From: Dehalococcoidia bacterium | GTDB taxonomy: Bacteria; Chloroflexota; Dehalococcoidia; Lucifugimonadales; Lucifugimonadaceae | DNA: 35,246 nucleotides | Assembly (NCBI GenBank): GCA_026421185.1 | Contig: JAPKCH010000017.1 | Span: forward strand, 1 to 35,246 | Direction: 5' to 3' | Shown: positions 1-8,170 of the stretch, piece by piece | Position numbering within the stretch: position 1 is the first letter of the stretch | Layout of the letters: every line of letters starts with the position of its first letter | Made by a program: the position numbers and the translations under genes | The notes under the pieces: generated by a model | What the model saw: the letters and a program-made list of their open reading frames with translations, nothing else | Told to the model about the DNA's origin: nothing | Database searches by the model: none

Positions 1-571
1 CCATATCGATAACGAAAGGAGGCTCTTCGCCAGCCGGAGCTGCAAACGCCATTGGGTTTGTACCCATCCACGGATATCGAGCGTTCATTGGAATGATGAC
101 GCGTCCGCCACCCGACGACATCGTGTAGCCGATCATGTCGTGCTTCAGGGCGAGTCGCGCGTAGTAACCTGCGGCGCCGTAGTGTGAAGAATTTTTTACA
201 GCAACTGAAGCCATGCCTGTGGTTCTCGCTTTTTCGATAGCAAGTTCCATCGCCTTAACGCTGGCGATCATTGCCATACCTCTGTCGGCGTCGATAACGG
301 CAGTGCCGGGAGTTTCGTAAGTGACTTGGACGTTCGGCGTCGGGTTGATGTAGCCGTTCATCAGACCGGTGAGATAGTGCAGGTCGAGGTTGTAGCAAAC
401 GCCGTGCGTATCGATTCCGTTCATGTCCGCATCGACTAATACGTCAGCACAGAGGTTAGCTTCATTTTTGGGCATCCCAGCGGCTGCGAACAGGTTCGCA
501 ATGAACTCTGCGAGTGGCGCCTGCTGAACATAAGTAGGGTCGGGGACGTGCTTTAGCTTCTCGAGAACCAT
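1..571 (-). CDS. Ldh2-family malate/L-lactate dehydrogenase-like oxidoreductase (partial, C-terminus outside window)
   Basis: The gene reads leftward from an ATG at 571 and runs off the window edge, so only about 190 N-terminal residues are visible. The translation has hallmarks of the Ldh2/YlbC-type NAD(P)-dependent 2-hydroxyacid dehydrogenases: a helical start, an early NGIDTHGV segment (around residue 50), the SVAVKNSSHYGAAGYYA segment (around 125-140) carrying the family's conserved His, and GTNPMAFAAP near the window edge. Members oxidise malate, lactate, ureidoglycolate, sulfolactate or similar 2-hydroxy acids with NAD(P); the substrate cannot be told from this fragment. It is divergent from the FAD oxidoreductase at 787, and both share the 215-base gap 572-786, so co-regulation is possible. 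The family call is firm, the specific activity is not. Confidence 0.88.
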   Translation of the reverse strand, partial: MVLEKLKHVPDPTYVQQAPLAEFIANLFAAAGMPKNEANLCADVLVDADMNGIDTHGVCYNLDLHYLTGLMNGYINPTPNVQVTYETPGTAVIDADRGMAMIASVKAMELAIEKARTTGMASVAVKNSSHYGAAGYYARLALKHDMIGYTMSSGGGRVIIPMNARYPWMGTNPMAFAAPAGEEPPFVIDM

Positions 572-702
572 CTTTGAAAACTGAACTTTCTATTGAGTCG
601 TTTGGGAGCGTCGGATGCACTCGTAACTGCTTATGCGGCGAATATTACTAGCACTCGACGGGTTTGGTGATTGGTGTCCCCCTGTTGTAAGGCAGTTTCT
701 TG

Positions 703-718
703 TGTCAAAGTAGTGACA
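703..718. promoter_or_regulatory. small inverted repeat in divergent intergenic region
   Basis: TGTCA-N6-TGACA (arms 703-707 and 714-718) lies between two divergent metabolic genes. It could be a half-site pair for a regulator serving both. Arms are only 5 bp, so it may be chance; no convincing -35/-10 pair was identified around it. Confidence 0.25.
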
Positions 719-786
719 AATTACTAACTGGCTACATAAGACCTATCGGGTCACGTTTATGAGCGCATTTCAGGAGATTCGATTCG

Positions 787-1971
787 ATGGCAGATACAGC
801 AGACATTGTTGTTGTTGGCGGCGGTGTTCACGGGACTTCAACGGCGTGGCATCTGGCAAAACGTGGTGCAGGTAAGATCGTTCTAATCGAAAAGGACGGT
901 ATCGCTTCAGGCGCTTCCGGCTGGTCGAGTGCGATTGTTCGTATGCACTACTCGCTCGAATCGCTGGTGAAAATCACGATGTACGGTCGTGATATGTACG
1001 ACGACTGGGAAAACATCGTCGGGATTGGAGAGAGCGGATTCCGTAAGACCGGATTCCTTGTTCTGTTCCCTGAAGCTGAGCTTGACCACGGTCGAGAGGT
1101 TGTAGATATGCAACAACGACTTGGCATCGACGCTCGCTACATCTCGGTCGATGAAGTGGGTGAAATTGAACCACGACTGGTTCGTGACGATGTGGCGGCC
1201 GGAGCTTGGGAGCCTGAATCAGGTCATGCTGACGGATCTACTGTGGCTAACTCGTTTATCGCAGCGGCGCGTGAGCTTGGGGTTGACATTCGAATTGGAC
1301 CTGAAGTTCTTGGCGTAACCTCTGAGGGCGGCAAGGTCACTGGAGTCAAAACTTCTGAGGGTGTGATTTCTGCCGATACCGTGATTGTCGAAGCAGGCTT
1401 CAGGACTAGTGCGTTGTTGGCTCCACACGGAGTCGATCTGCCGATCACACCGGTTCGCCACGCCATTGCCGTGGTCGAACGAACGCCTGACTTTGGTGAT
1501 ATTCATCCAGTGGTTTCTGACCGAATTGCGCGTGCGTACTACCGACCTGAGCGTGAATCGCTGGTGTTGCTTGGTGAACACGATCCTCTGAAGGGCCCGG
1601 TCGACGATGAGGTCGAAGCCGCCAAGCCGCCGATTCTTGATGAAGAGGTGAGCCTCATGGAACGATTTGCGCATCGCTTCTCGGGTCAGGAATTAGCTTC
1701 AAAAATGCAGGGTTATACTGGCGTTTACGATTGTTCACCCGACTTCCAGCCTGCGTTCGGAAAGGTTCAGGCGCTTGACGGTTTATTTGTTGGAGCGGGC
1801 TTCAGTGGTCACGGATTCAAGCTGAGCCCGGGGATCGGCAAGATCATGAGCGATCTTGTTGTGGACGGCTTGACCGACATGATCGACGTCCATCCGTTCA
1901 GGATTGAACGATTTGCTGAGGATGATCTATTGCTAGACGGCGAGGGCTATTCGAACAGGTCTCTGGCCTAA
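787..1971 (+). CDS. FAD-dependent oxidoreductase, DAO family (glycine/sarcosine oxidase-like)
   Basis: This 394-residue protein opens with a dinucleotide-binding Rossmann motif, VVVGGGVHGTSTAWHLAKRG (about residues 8-27), followed by an acidic residue at the end of strand 2 (LIEKDG), as expected for FAD binding. The GASGWSSAIVR segment resembles the second FAD contact region of D-amino-acid oxidase, sarcosine oxidase and glycine oxidase relatives. The C-terminal part has the typical GYTGVYDCSPDFQPAFG and GLFVGAGFSGHGFKLSPGIG segments that cover the flavin. Length matches the family (about 370-400). The likely reaction is oxidation of an N-methyl or primary amine of an amino-acid-like substrate; the substrate is unknown. 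AGGAG at about 771-775 precedes the ATG. Its stop overlaps the stop of the convergent SDR by 3 bases. Confidence 0.88.
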   Translation: MADTADIVVVGGGVHGTSTAWHLAKRGAGKIVLIEKDGIASGASGWSSAIVRMHYSLESLVKITMYGRDMYDDWENIVGIGESGFRKTGFLVLFPEAELDHGREVVDMQQRLGIDARYISVDEVGEIEPRLVRDDVAAGAWEPESGHADGSTVANSFIAAARELGVDIRIGPEVLGVTSEGGKVTGVKTSEGVISADTVIVEAGFRTSALLAPHGVDLPITPVRHAIAVVERTPDFGDIHPVVSDRIARAYYRPERESLVLLGEHDPLKGPVDDEVEAAKPPILDEEVSLMERFAHRFSGQELASKMQGYTGVYDCSPDFQPAFGKVQALDGLFVGAGFSGHGFKLSPGIGKIMSDLVVDGLTDMIDVHPFRIERFAEDDLLLDGEGYSNRSLA

Positions 1972-2708
1972 TTGAACAGTGGGTTGGTTCCGCCGAAGGA
2001 ATCGACTGCTGTGCCGGTGATTGCTGAACTGGCGTCGGACGCAAGGAAGAGTGCGACCTCTGCGATCTCGCTTGGATCCATTAGCTTCGGATGTTCATCT
2101 CGTCCGGTTGTGTTGAATGCCGCTCGGAAACCCTCGGTATCGGTTCCGGCAGGGCAAATAGCGTTCACGTTGATCCCATGCTCGTAGACCTCAGCAGCCA
2201 GTGACTGTGTGAAGCTGATGAGACCGGATTTAGTTACGCGGTACGCACTGCGACCGGGGCCACCTGATCGACCGCCAATCGACGAGATATTGATTACCTT
2301 GCCGTAACGACTTTCGATCATTCCTGGCAAAAGCTTTTGAGTGATTAAAAACGCACCCGTCAGGTTTACATTGAGAACTTCGCGCCACAAGTCAGGATCG
2401 AAGTCGGCCACCTTGATTTTCGGGTGAATGATTGCAGCGTTGTTGACCAAAATGTCGACGCTGCCGAATTCCTGTTGAACTGCTTCAACAAGATCGTTGA
2501 TTTCGGATTCAACACCCAGATCGGCGGTTACTCCAAGTGCGTTGCTACCACGTGCACTTATCGTCGCCGTGACGTCGGTGATTTCGTCCTGGTTCCTGCC
2601 GGTGGCAACGACGTTAGCTCCAGCTGCTCCAAAGGCGATTGCGATTGCTTTTCCGATTCCTTTGGATGCGCCGGTTACGAGTGCTGTTTTTCCTTTGAGT
2701 GATGTCAT
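1968..2708 (-). CDS. SDR family NAD(P)-dependent oxidoreductase (classical, 3-oxoacyl-ACP reductase-like)
   Basis: This 246-residue classical short-chain dehydrogenase has the cofactor motif TGASKGIG (residues 12-19), the NNAA structural motif (89-92), Ser142/Ser143 and the catalytic YRVTK (Tyr156, Lys160), plus a C-terminal GTAVDSFGGTNPLFN segment where many family members have a TG-x-DGG motif. A polar TGRNQ segment after strand 2 would be compatible with NADP, but this is an inference. FabG-like sequence does not fix a substrate, because many catabolic alcohol or sugar dehydrogenases look the same. It converges on and overlaps the FAD oxidoreductase end. The upstream gap (2709-2820) is shared with the divergent epimerase-like gene. 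Confidence 0.88.
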   Translation of the reverse strand: MTSLKGKTALVTGASKGIGKAIAIAFGAAGANVVATGRNQDEITDVTATISARGSNALGVTADLGVESEINDLVEAVQQEFGSVDILVNNAAIIHPKIKVADFDPDLWREVLNVNLTGAFLITQKLLPGMIESRYGKVINISSIGGRSGGPGRSAYRVTKSGLISFTQSLAAEVYEHGINVNAICPAGTDTEGFRAAFNTTGRDEHPKLMDPSEIAEVALFLASDASSAITGTAVDSFGGTNPLFN

Positions 2709-2820
2709 GGTGGAAGATGTTACCCGCTGCGTAGTCGCAATGACTGAATACCCGGTTCATACTGGGTTTTAGTTTTTTTATTCGGCAATCTCATATGCCG
2801 CAACCAACACGGAGAATTAC

Positions 2821-3750
2821 ATGGCAGAGAAGGTAGTAGTTACAGGCGGATCGGGGAGGGCTGGTGAATACATCATCGCTGAGTTCTCAGCAGCTGGGTA
2901 TGACGTTTTCAACGTTGACTCGGTGCCACCTCGACCCGGATCCCCTTCCAATTCTGCCCAATGGTGGGATGTCGATGTAACTAACTTCGGTGAAGTGGTT
3001 AACGCACTAACCGGTGCGGATGCAGTAGTTCACATGGCCGCGATTCCTGCACCTAACAAGGACGCAGAGCACAAGCTGTTCCGCATCAACATGCTTTCAA
3101 ACTGGAATGTGCTTGAAGCTGCTGAAATTCACGGTATCGAACGTATTTGTATGGCTTCATCAATCAATGCTGTTGGCGCTGGTTGGGGTCAAAAGGTTTA
3201 CACGCCCGAGTATTACCCCGTCGATGAGAACCACCCAACTCGAGTTGAAGACGCTTATTCACAGTCGAAATGGCTTGGTGAAGAAATGGCCGAGGCGTTC
3301 GTTCGACGTCGTGAAGGCAATGTTCAGATCGCCAACATGCGATTCCACGCACTATGGGACCCTGCACACGGCAAGAACCATTTGGATTCGGGCGATAAGA
3401 CTTCAGTTTCTGGACGTCACGCCGGTGGATTCTGGAGTTGGGTGGGTCGACACGACGCTGCTCGAGCTTGCCGTTTGACCATCGAGAAGGAATTTGGCGG
3501 AGCCGAGGCATTCTTCATCAACGCCACCGACACGACTCTCGATATTCCGACGATGGATGCGATCAAAGAGATTCATCCTGATGTAGAACTTCGTGAGCCT
3601 ATTGAAGGATTTAGAAGTCCTTTGTCTGTTGCGAAGGCTGAGAAGCTTCTTGGATGGGTTCCAGTTGAGTCGTGGCGAGAAGGCACCGTTCGTGACCCAG
3701 AGCCAAACGATGTTCAGCCTCAGCCATACCAGGCACAGTGGACTCGCTAA
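2821..3750 (+). CDS. NAD-dependent epimerase/dehydratase family protein (extended SDR)
   Basis: The 309-residue protein starts with VVVTGGSGRAGEYI (glycine-rich NAD motif TGGSGRAG, residues 8-15), has a DVDVTN segment typical of the acidic adenine contact, HMAAIPAP (about 71-78), Ser113/Ser114 and the catalytic YSQSK (Tyr146, Lys150). This is the extended SDR layout of UDP-glucose 4-epimerases, uronate dehydrogenases and related sugar enzymes. The rather short substrate domain and hexuronate-dehydrogenase-like size leave a uronate or aldose dehydrogenase role possible. GGAG precedes the ATG with good spacing. It faces the SDR at 3909-4673 across a hairpin-containing gap. Confidence 0.85.
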   Translation: MAEKVVVTGGSGRAGEYIIAEFSAAGYDVFNVDSVPPRPGSPSNSAQWWDVDVTNFGEVVNALTGADAVVHMAAIPAPNKDAEHKLFRINMLSNWNVLEAAEIHGIERICMASSINAVGAGWGQKVYTPEYYPVDENHPTRVEDAYSQSKWLGEEMAEAFVRRREGNVQIANMRFHALWDPAHGKNHLDSGDKTSVSGRHAGGFWSWVGRHDAARACRLTIEKEFGGAEAFFINATDTTLDIPTMDAIKEIHPDVELREPIEGFRSPLSVAKAEKLLGWVPVESWREGTVRDPEPNDVQPQPYQAQWTR

Positions 3751-3764
3751 GTTCCGAACTTGTT

Positions 3765-3786
3765 CTCCCTCCCGACGGGGAGGGAG
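3765..3786. repeat. REP-like GC-rich hairpin, 9-bp stem with GACG loop
   Basis: Arms 3765-3773 (CTCCCTCCC) and 3778-3786 (GGGAGGGAG) are perfectly complementary around a 4-base loop. No T-run follows on either strand, so a simple intrinsic terminator is not supported. The arm plus the following GTTAGAGGATGGGTTGG resembles the flank of the hairpin at 15882-15911. Both look like dispersed intergenic REP-type elements of the gagaggacttaggtgagggtg kind seen in many bacterial genomes. Confidence 0.5.
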
Positions 3787-3810
3787 TTAGAGGATGGGTT
3801 GGATCGTTTA

Positions 3811-3835
3811 GGCTGAGCAATTGATATTGCTCGCC
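3811..3835. repeat. second hairpin in the convergent gap
   Basis: GGC-T-GAGCAAT, loop TGAT, ATTGCTC-GCC: a 10-bp stem with one bulged T (3814). It lies 24 bases after the first hairpin, between the convergent genes ending at 3750 and 3909. It could separate the two transcription units, but no U-tract follows on either strand. The remainder of the gap up to 3908 is C-rich and repeat-like (CCCCACCCCAGATCCCT). Confidence 0.4.
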
Positions 3836-3908
3836 TGAGATTTCAGCCCCACCCCAGATCCCTCGGCTTCGATGACTTCGCTTGGGAAGTTGAACTGGTG
3901 TTGAGAGC

Positions 3909-4673
3909 CTAACTAGTCACGCCACCGTCGACGGGTATTGCTTGACCGGTGATGTAGCTGGCGGCATCTGAGCACAGGAACGAGACGACTTGGCCGACCT
4001 CAGAAGGCTCGCCGTACCGATTCATTGGCACCCATGATTCCATCTTGGCTCGTGCCGCCGGATCGCCACCTCGGTCGAGTCCGTGCATCATCGTTGTGTC
4101 GATCACACCGGGACAAACAGCATTCACTCGAATCCCTTTGCGAGCATAGTCACGCGCCGCAGCTTTCATTAGCCCGATTACACCGTGCTTACTCGCCGTG
4201 TATGCGGTTTGTCGACCCGTTCCACCATTGAGGCCCATGTACGAAGAATCGTTGACGATCGCACCGCCCCCGTTTTCAATCATGTATCTAATTTCGTATT
4301 TCATGCTCAAGAATGCACCCTTGAGATTCACGTTGATGATTGCGTCGAAGTCTTCATCTTCAACTTCATGAAGATGCCCGGCTGGTTCGAGAATTCCTGC
4401 GTTATTGAAAGCAGCGTTTAGTCCGCCGTAGGTCGAAACCGCGTGCTGAACCGCTCGTTCAACCTGCGCACCATCCGAAACATCGGTAACTGCGTATGAT
4501 GCCGTGCCGCCAGCCGCTTCGATGAGTTCTACGGTTTCTGCGAGATTCGCTTCACGTCGAGCAGCAACAATAACTTTCGCTCCGTGAGCTGCCATGACGA
4601 TCGCAGTTTCACGTCCGATGCCAGAACTAGCTCCGGTGATCAGAGCGATTTTGTCTTCGAGAAGGGCGGGCAT
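3909..4673 (-). CDS. SDR family oxidoreductase (classical)
   Basis: This 254-residue protein carries TGASSGIG (13-20), NNAG (90-93), Ser143/Ser144 and YTASK (Tyr158, Lys162), followed by RVNAVCPG and the C-terminal [11 protein letters not shown] signature. VAARRE after strand 2 provides arginines, suggesting NADP(H) or a broad cofactor range (inference). It belongs to the glucose-1-dehydrogenase / cyclopentanol-dehydrogenase-like set used for many alcohol and keto substrates. The only nearby start is the ATG at 4673. It is convergent with the epimerase-like gene and divergent from the acetyltransferase pair. It is clearly a different SDR from the one at 1968-2708, so this is a paralogous family rather than a recent duplication. 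Confidence 0.88.
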   Translation of the reverse strand: MPALLEDKIALITGASSGIGRETAIVMAAHGAKVIVAARREANLAETVELIEAAGGTASYAVTDVSDGAQVERAVQHAVSTYGGLNAAFNNAGILEPAGHLHEVEDEDFDAIINVNLKGAFLSMKYEIRYMIENGGGAIVNDSSYMGLNGGTGRQTAYTASKHGVIGLMKAAARDYARKGIRVNAVCPGVIDTTMMHGLDRGGDPAARAKMESWVPMNRYGEPSEVGQVVSFLCSDAASYITGQAIPVDGGVTS

Positions 4674-4782
4674 TCGGCGATTACCTTTAGTTGTTTTTTG
4701 TTACTTGGGCGAGTGGCTCAGGCTATGTACAACACGTAGCATACGTCCTCGGGTCAATTCCATGCTCGTATTTGTAAATCCA

Positions 4783-6024
4783 ATGACTATCGAACTACGA
4801 CAAGTAACAGACAACAATTTTGACGAATGGCGCAAAGCCGTTCGACACGGATTTGGGCAGCATGTGCACCCGGACGATATTGCACGTCTGCGAAACGACA
4901 GGGCTGAGCTTGATAGATTAATCGCCGCTGTCGATACTTCTTCAGACCGAATCGTAGGTACTGGTGGCGCTGATTCTTACTCGCTGACCCTTCCCGGAGG
5001 ATCCAGCGTGCCTATGGCAGGCGTTGCGTACATGACTACGTCGGTTACACATCAGAGGCAGGGTGCGTTCTCACGCATGATGACTCAGATTCATGATGAA
5101 GCACGTGAACGTGGAGACCTCGTCAGCGGACTCTGGGCATCTCAGTCACATCTTTATAGTCGGTTCGACTACGGGCTAGCTGTGAATTCCTACGATTGGG
5201 AAATCGATCCAAGCTTCGGTGAGTTCTCGCACTCAGCAGTCGATTCTTCGGACGAATCTGACGCTCATGTTTACTTTGTAGACGCCGACGAAGCTGCTGC
5301 AATTCTGCCCGGAATATACGATCAGATGCACCAGCAGACCATCGGTTCAGTGAACCGTAATGAAGGTCGGTGGCGTTATGAACTGTTCGATGAAGAACGA
5401 GTCCGTGGTGGGGCAAGTGAGCTGTTCTTTGCGATATGCGAAGAAGCTGGTGAACAGACCGGTTATGTTGCTTACCGAATGCGTAGAATTGGTGATTCCG
5501 ACATGGGCATACTCGAAGTTGTCGAGCAGGTTTCGGTTACCAATACTGCGCACGAAACGATGTGGCGATTCCTGTTGAATTTTGATCTCGTCGGAAAAAT
5601 CACTGCTGTAAATCGTCCTTCCGACGATCCGCTATGGTGGATGCTTTCTGATCCACGCCGTCTGAATCGTAAATCGCACGATGCTTTGTGGATTCGCCTG
5701 CTGGATATTCCCAAGGCGCTCGAAGCCAGAAGCTACAACGCCGATGGCCGTCTGAAAATCGGTTTGGTCTCAAAGTCACAGCCTGGCGTGGTGGGTACCT
5801 ATGTGCTTGATATCGACGACTCACAGGCTTCGGTGAAAAAGACAACCGACAAACCTGATGTTGTGATGACCCCCGCTGACTTATCTGCGATTTATCTCGG
5901 AGGTATGACTCCAGGGCCGCTGGTTGAAGCAGGGCGAATTGATGTGGTTACAACCGGTTCGAATTTCAAGCTTCATGGCATGTTTTCGACCGATTCAGCA
6001 CCGTGGTGTGCGCACTACTTCTAG
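4783..6024 (+). CDS. Eis-type GNAT N-acetyltransferase, copy 1
   Basis: The chosen start (ATG 4783) gives MTIELRQVTD and 413 residues. It aligns with the start of the next gene, whereas ATGs further upstream would overlap the divergent SDR. Residues 84-97 (MTTSVTHQRQGAFS) contain the acetyl-CoA pyrophosphate loop R/Q-x-x-G-x-A of GNATs. The SHLYSRFDYG segment places Tyr125 where the Eis family has its general acid (Tyr126 in M. tuberculosis Eis, from memory), and the chain ends in APWCAHYF, with a C-terminal Phe whose carboxylate is the general base in Eis. The C-terminal third resembles the SCP2-like domain of that family. Members acetylate amines, including aminoglycosides; the natural substrate here is unknown. 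It is followed 26 bases later by a paralogue. Confidence 0.85.
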   Translation: MTIELRQVTDNNFDEWRKAVRHGFGQHVHPDDIARLRNDRAELDRLIAAVDTSSDRIVGTGGADSYSLTLPGGSSVPMAGVAYMTTSVTHQRQGAFSRMMTQIHDEARERGDLVSGLWASQSHLYSRFDYGLAVNSYDWEIDPSFGEFSHSAVDSSDESDAHVYFVDADEAAAILPGIYDQMHQQTIGSVNRNEGRWRYELFDEERVRGGASELFFAICEEAGEQTGYVAYRMRRIGDSDMGILEVVEQVSVTNTAHETMWRFLLNFDLVGKITAVNRPSDDPLWWMLSDPRRLNRKSHDALWIRLLDIPKALEARSYNADGRLKIGLVSKSQPGVVGTYVLDIDDSQASVKKTTDKPDVVMTPADLSAIYLGGMTPGPLVEAGRIDVVTTGSNFKLHGMFSTDSAPWCAHYF

Positions 6025-6050
6025 GCAATAGGATTTTCAGCGAACACACC

Positions 6051-7280
6051 ATGAACATCGAATACCGACAATTTGCTCCATCTGAGCACAGGCGTTTTGC
6101 TGCGATGATCGATCGAGGGTTTGGTGAACACTACGAACCAGATCACGACACGTATCAACTAGACTTAAAGACGTTCACTCCCGACATGTCTATGGGCGCG
6201 TTTGATGGCGACGATATCGTCGGTACTTCTGGCGCAATAGCGTTCGAATCGGCAGTTCCCGGCGGTGCGATTATCAAGAACGCTGGCGTGACTGGGGTGA
6301 CGGTCGCCACCACGCATCGTCGTCAAGGCATTCTCACCAACATGATGAAGCGACTGCTGAAGCAGGAGCGCGAAAAAGGGCAACCCGTCGCATCTTTGTG
6401 GGCTTCGGAAAGCATCATCTATGGTCGTTTCGGTTACGGGATGTCGATCCAGCACGAGAATATTTTGATCGATACCCGGAAGGCCGCTATCAAGCACATG
6501 CCAGAAGTGCCAGGCAAGATTAGATTCGTAAATCAGGCTGAGGCTCGCAAGGTATTTCCTGAGGCATGGGAAGCTTCGGTGAATTCGCACAGCGGTATTC
6601 CGCGCCGCGACGACCGTAGTTGGGATCGTATGTTTATGGAGACAGCAAGCAATGACGGTTGGAGCAAGCCGTGGTTGATCGTGTACGAAGAGGACGGTAA
6701 TGCTCTCGGATTCGCAAAATATATGTTGAAGGAGCTACATGTATTTGGTGAGCAGGTGCACGGATTAGTGAACGCCGACATGGTGATGCACAGCAACGCC
6801 GCTTCGCACGCTGCTCTATGGAATCATTTATTGAATGTCGATCTTTACGACACCGTGAGCAACTGGCGTTCGCCGGTAGACGATGGCCTGCCGTGGATGC
6901 TAGCCGATCAACGTCAGCTTGAGCGCAAGCCTTACGACGGTGTGTGGTACCGAATGCTCGATACTGCTGCTGCACTTTCGACTCGAACGTATATGGCAGA
7001 AGATAGCTTGGTTCTGGAAGTCGAAGATTCGTACATCCCCGAATGGGGAGGTCGATTTGAGCTTACGGGTGGCCCTGATGGAGCTACTTGCGTGCCGACT
7101 ACGAGCGCTGCCGACATCACTATTCCGACAGCTTCGTTATCGACGATCTACCTCGGTGGCGCGAAGCTGGCTGATCTTGAGCGAGCGGGTCGAGCAGAAG
7201 AGAATGTCGATGGCTCGATAGCACGTGCGGACGCTATGTTTGCCTCCGAACGGGCGCCGTGGTGCCCGCTGATGTTCTAG
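6051..7280 (+). CDS. Eis-type GNAT N-acetyltransferase, copy 2
   Basis: The gene is the tandem paralogue of the preceding one and encodes 409 residues from ATG 6051 (MNIEYRQFAP). Shared landmarks are the HRRQGILTNMM acetyl-CoA loop (89-99), LWASESIIYGRFGYG (117-131) with Tyr124 at the Eis general-acid position, a WMLADQRQLERKPYDGVWYRML block that mirrors the first copy, an IYLGGA segment near the end, and a C-terminal APWCPLMF with terminal Phe. The two copies are clearly diverged, so the duplication is old. The 26-base spacing indicates co-transcription. A longer reading starting at 6003 would overlap the first gene and lacks family resemblance at its N-terminus. The substrate is unknown; both copies keep the residues expected for activity. 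Confidence 0.85.
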   Translation: MNIEYRQFAPSEHRRFAAMIDRGFGEHYEPDHDTYQLDLKTFTPDMSMGAFDGDDIVGTSGAIAFESAVPGGAIIKNAGVTGVTVATTHRRQGILTNMMKRLLKQEREKGQPVASLWASESIIYGRFGYGMSIQHENILIDTRKAAIKHMPEVPGKIRFVNQAEARKVFPEAWEASVNSHSGIPRRDDRSWDRMFMETASNDGWSKPWLIVYEEDGNALGFAKYMLKELHVFGEQVHGLVNADMVMHSNAASHAALWNHLLNVDLYDTVSNWRSPVDDGLPWMLADQRQLERKPYDGVWYRMLDTAAALSTRTYMAEDSLVLEVEDSYIPEWGGRFELTGGPDGATCVPTTSAADITIPTASLSTIYLGGAKLADLERAGRAEENVDGSIARADAMFASERAPWCPLMF

Positions 7281-7501
7281 GGACCACCGGTTTACGTTAT
7301 TAATGCTCGAGACTTAGCAGCCGGCTCTTCCAATCTCGTTATACTCGGGGTGTCATCGAATGAGTTGGTCGCGTATCTCCCCCCTATAACTCCTCCGATG
7401 AGGTGAGGACTGTTTGCGCAATTGTTAATCGTAATTTCAGATAAAAATTTCCGAAGTGGGCAATTCACAACTAGAATGTAGTTAGCTCACTAGGAGAACT
7501 C

Positions 7502-7966
7502 ATGACTAACTTTACGCCTGCACATCTTGGAAAATGGGAATCGCTATTCACCGATTTGGTCGATGGCGAAGGTTCAGCGTTAACCGAAGAGGGCAGCTGG
7601 ATGCTCGGCGAGAAGCCAGGACTGGTGTGCGTGTTCGAAGATGACGAACCGCTTTACATTGAAGCCGCAGCCAACATTTCAAAAACGCTTCAGTGCTACA
7701 TCAAGGGCGGATCCGAGTGCGACTTCCGAACGATGGTCGGCGTAGTCGAAATGGGTGCGTCTCTCAAGAACGCAGCCCAGCGCGCCAAATCTGGTCCGCT
7801 GGCGATTCGAATCTCCAAACGAGTTGAGAAGTTTAGGTATCGTGTTGCTCCGGCTCCGGCTAAAACTATGAACCAACTCGCCGATGCCTTCAATGTAGTC
7901 GCCGACACCCGCTACGCAGGCCCTAGCGCCCTATCTAACCGCGCACTGGACGCACTGCCGGGTTAG
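7502..7966 (+). CDS. hypothetical 154-aa protein with a GIY-YIG-like pattern
   Basis: ATG 7502 is preceded by an excellent AGGAG (about 7492-7496). I do not recognise a firm family. Residues 40-70 read PGLVCVFEDDEPLYIEAAAN followed by ISKTLQCYI. This parallels the GIY-YIG nuclease core (G-[VI]-Y ... LYIG ... N-L-R-x-R-L), but GIY is GLV, YIG is YIE, and the catalytic Arg is replaced by Ser/Lys. A later VVEMG could be the acidic position. If homologous it would be a catalytically degenerate member, perhaps nucleic-acid binding. The C-terminal half (RISKRVEKFRYRVAPAP) is basic. No signal peptide or membrane segment is visible. It is convergent with ftsZ across a terminator hairpin. Confidence 0.6.
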   Translation: MTNFTPAHLGKWESLFTDLVDGEGSALTEEGSWMLGEKPGLVCVFEDDEPLYIEAAANISKTLQCYIKGGSECDFRTMVGVVEMGASLKNAAQRAKSGPLAIRISKRVEKFRYRVAPAPAKTMNQLADAFNVVADTRYAGPSALSNRALDALPG

Positions 7967-8013
7967 TTCGTGCTAGGAACAGTCGTATCGTTGACACACG
8001 AACCGTTAAAAAC

Positions 8014-8044
8014 GATAAGGGCAGGAAAATATCCTGCCCTTATC
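8014..8044 (-). terminator. intrinsic terminator of ftsZ
   Basis: A perfect 13-bp stem (GATAAGGGCAGGA at 8014-8026 and its complement at 8032-8044) encloses a 5-base loop. Read on the minus strand the stem is followed by GTTTTTAAC, a U-tract, so it terminates leftward transcription from ftsZ. No U-tract follows on the plus strand, although the stem could still slow rightward transcription from the gene ending at 7966. Confidence 0.85.
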
Positions 8045-8170
8045 TAGTTACCAGACTGAGCTAAATCACTGTCAAGTGCGGATAAGCTCTCGGCTAGACT
8101 ATTTTTTTTACAACTCGGACCATTGAATCAAAGATTCTCGTCTTTGCCGTAGAAAGGGTGCCAATGGCAG

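Noticed and set aside
4594-4782. Upstream extension of the first acetyltransferase
   Set aside because: It overlaps the divergent SDR and has no counterpart in the tandem paralogue, whose start aligns with the ATG at 4783.
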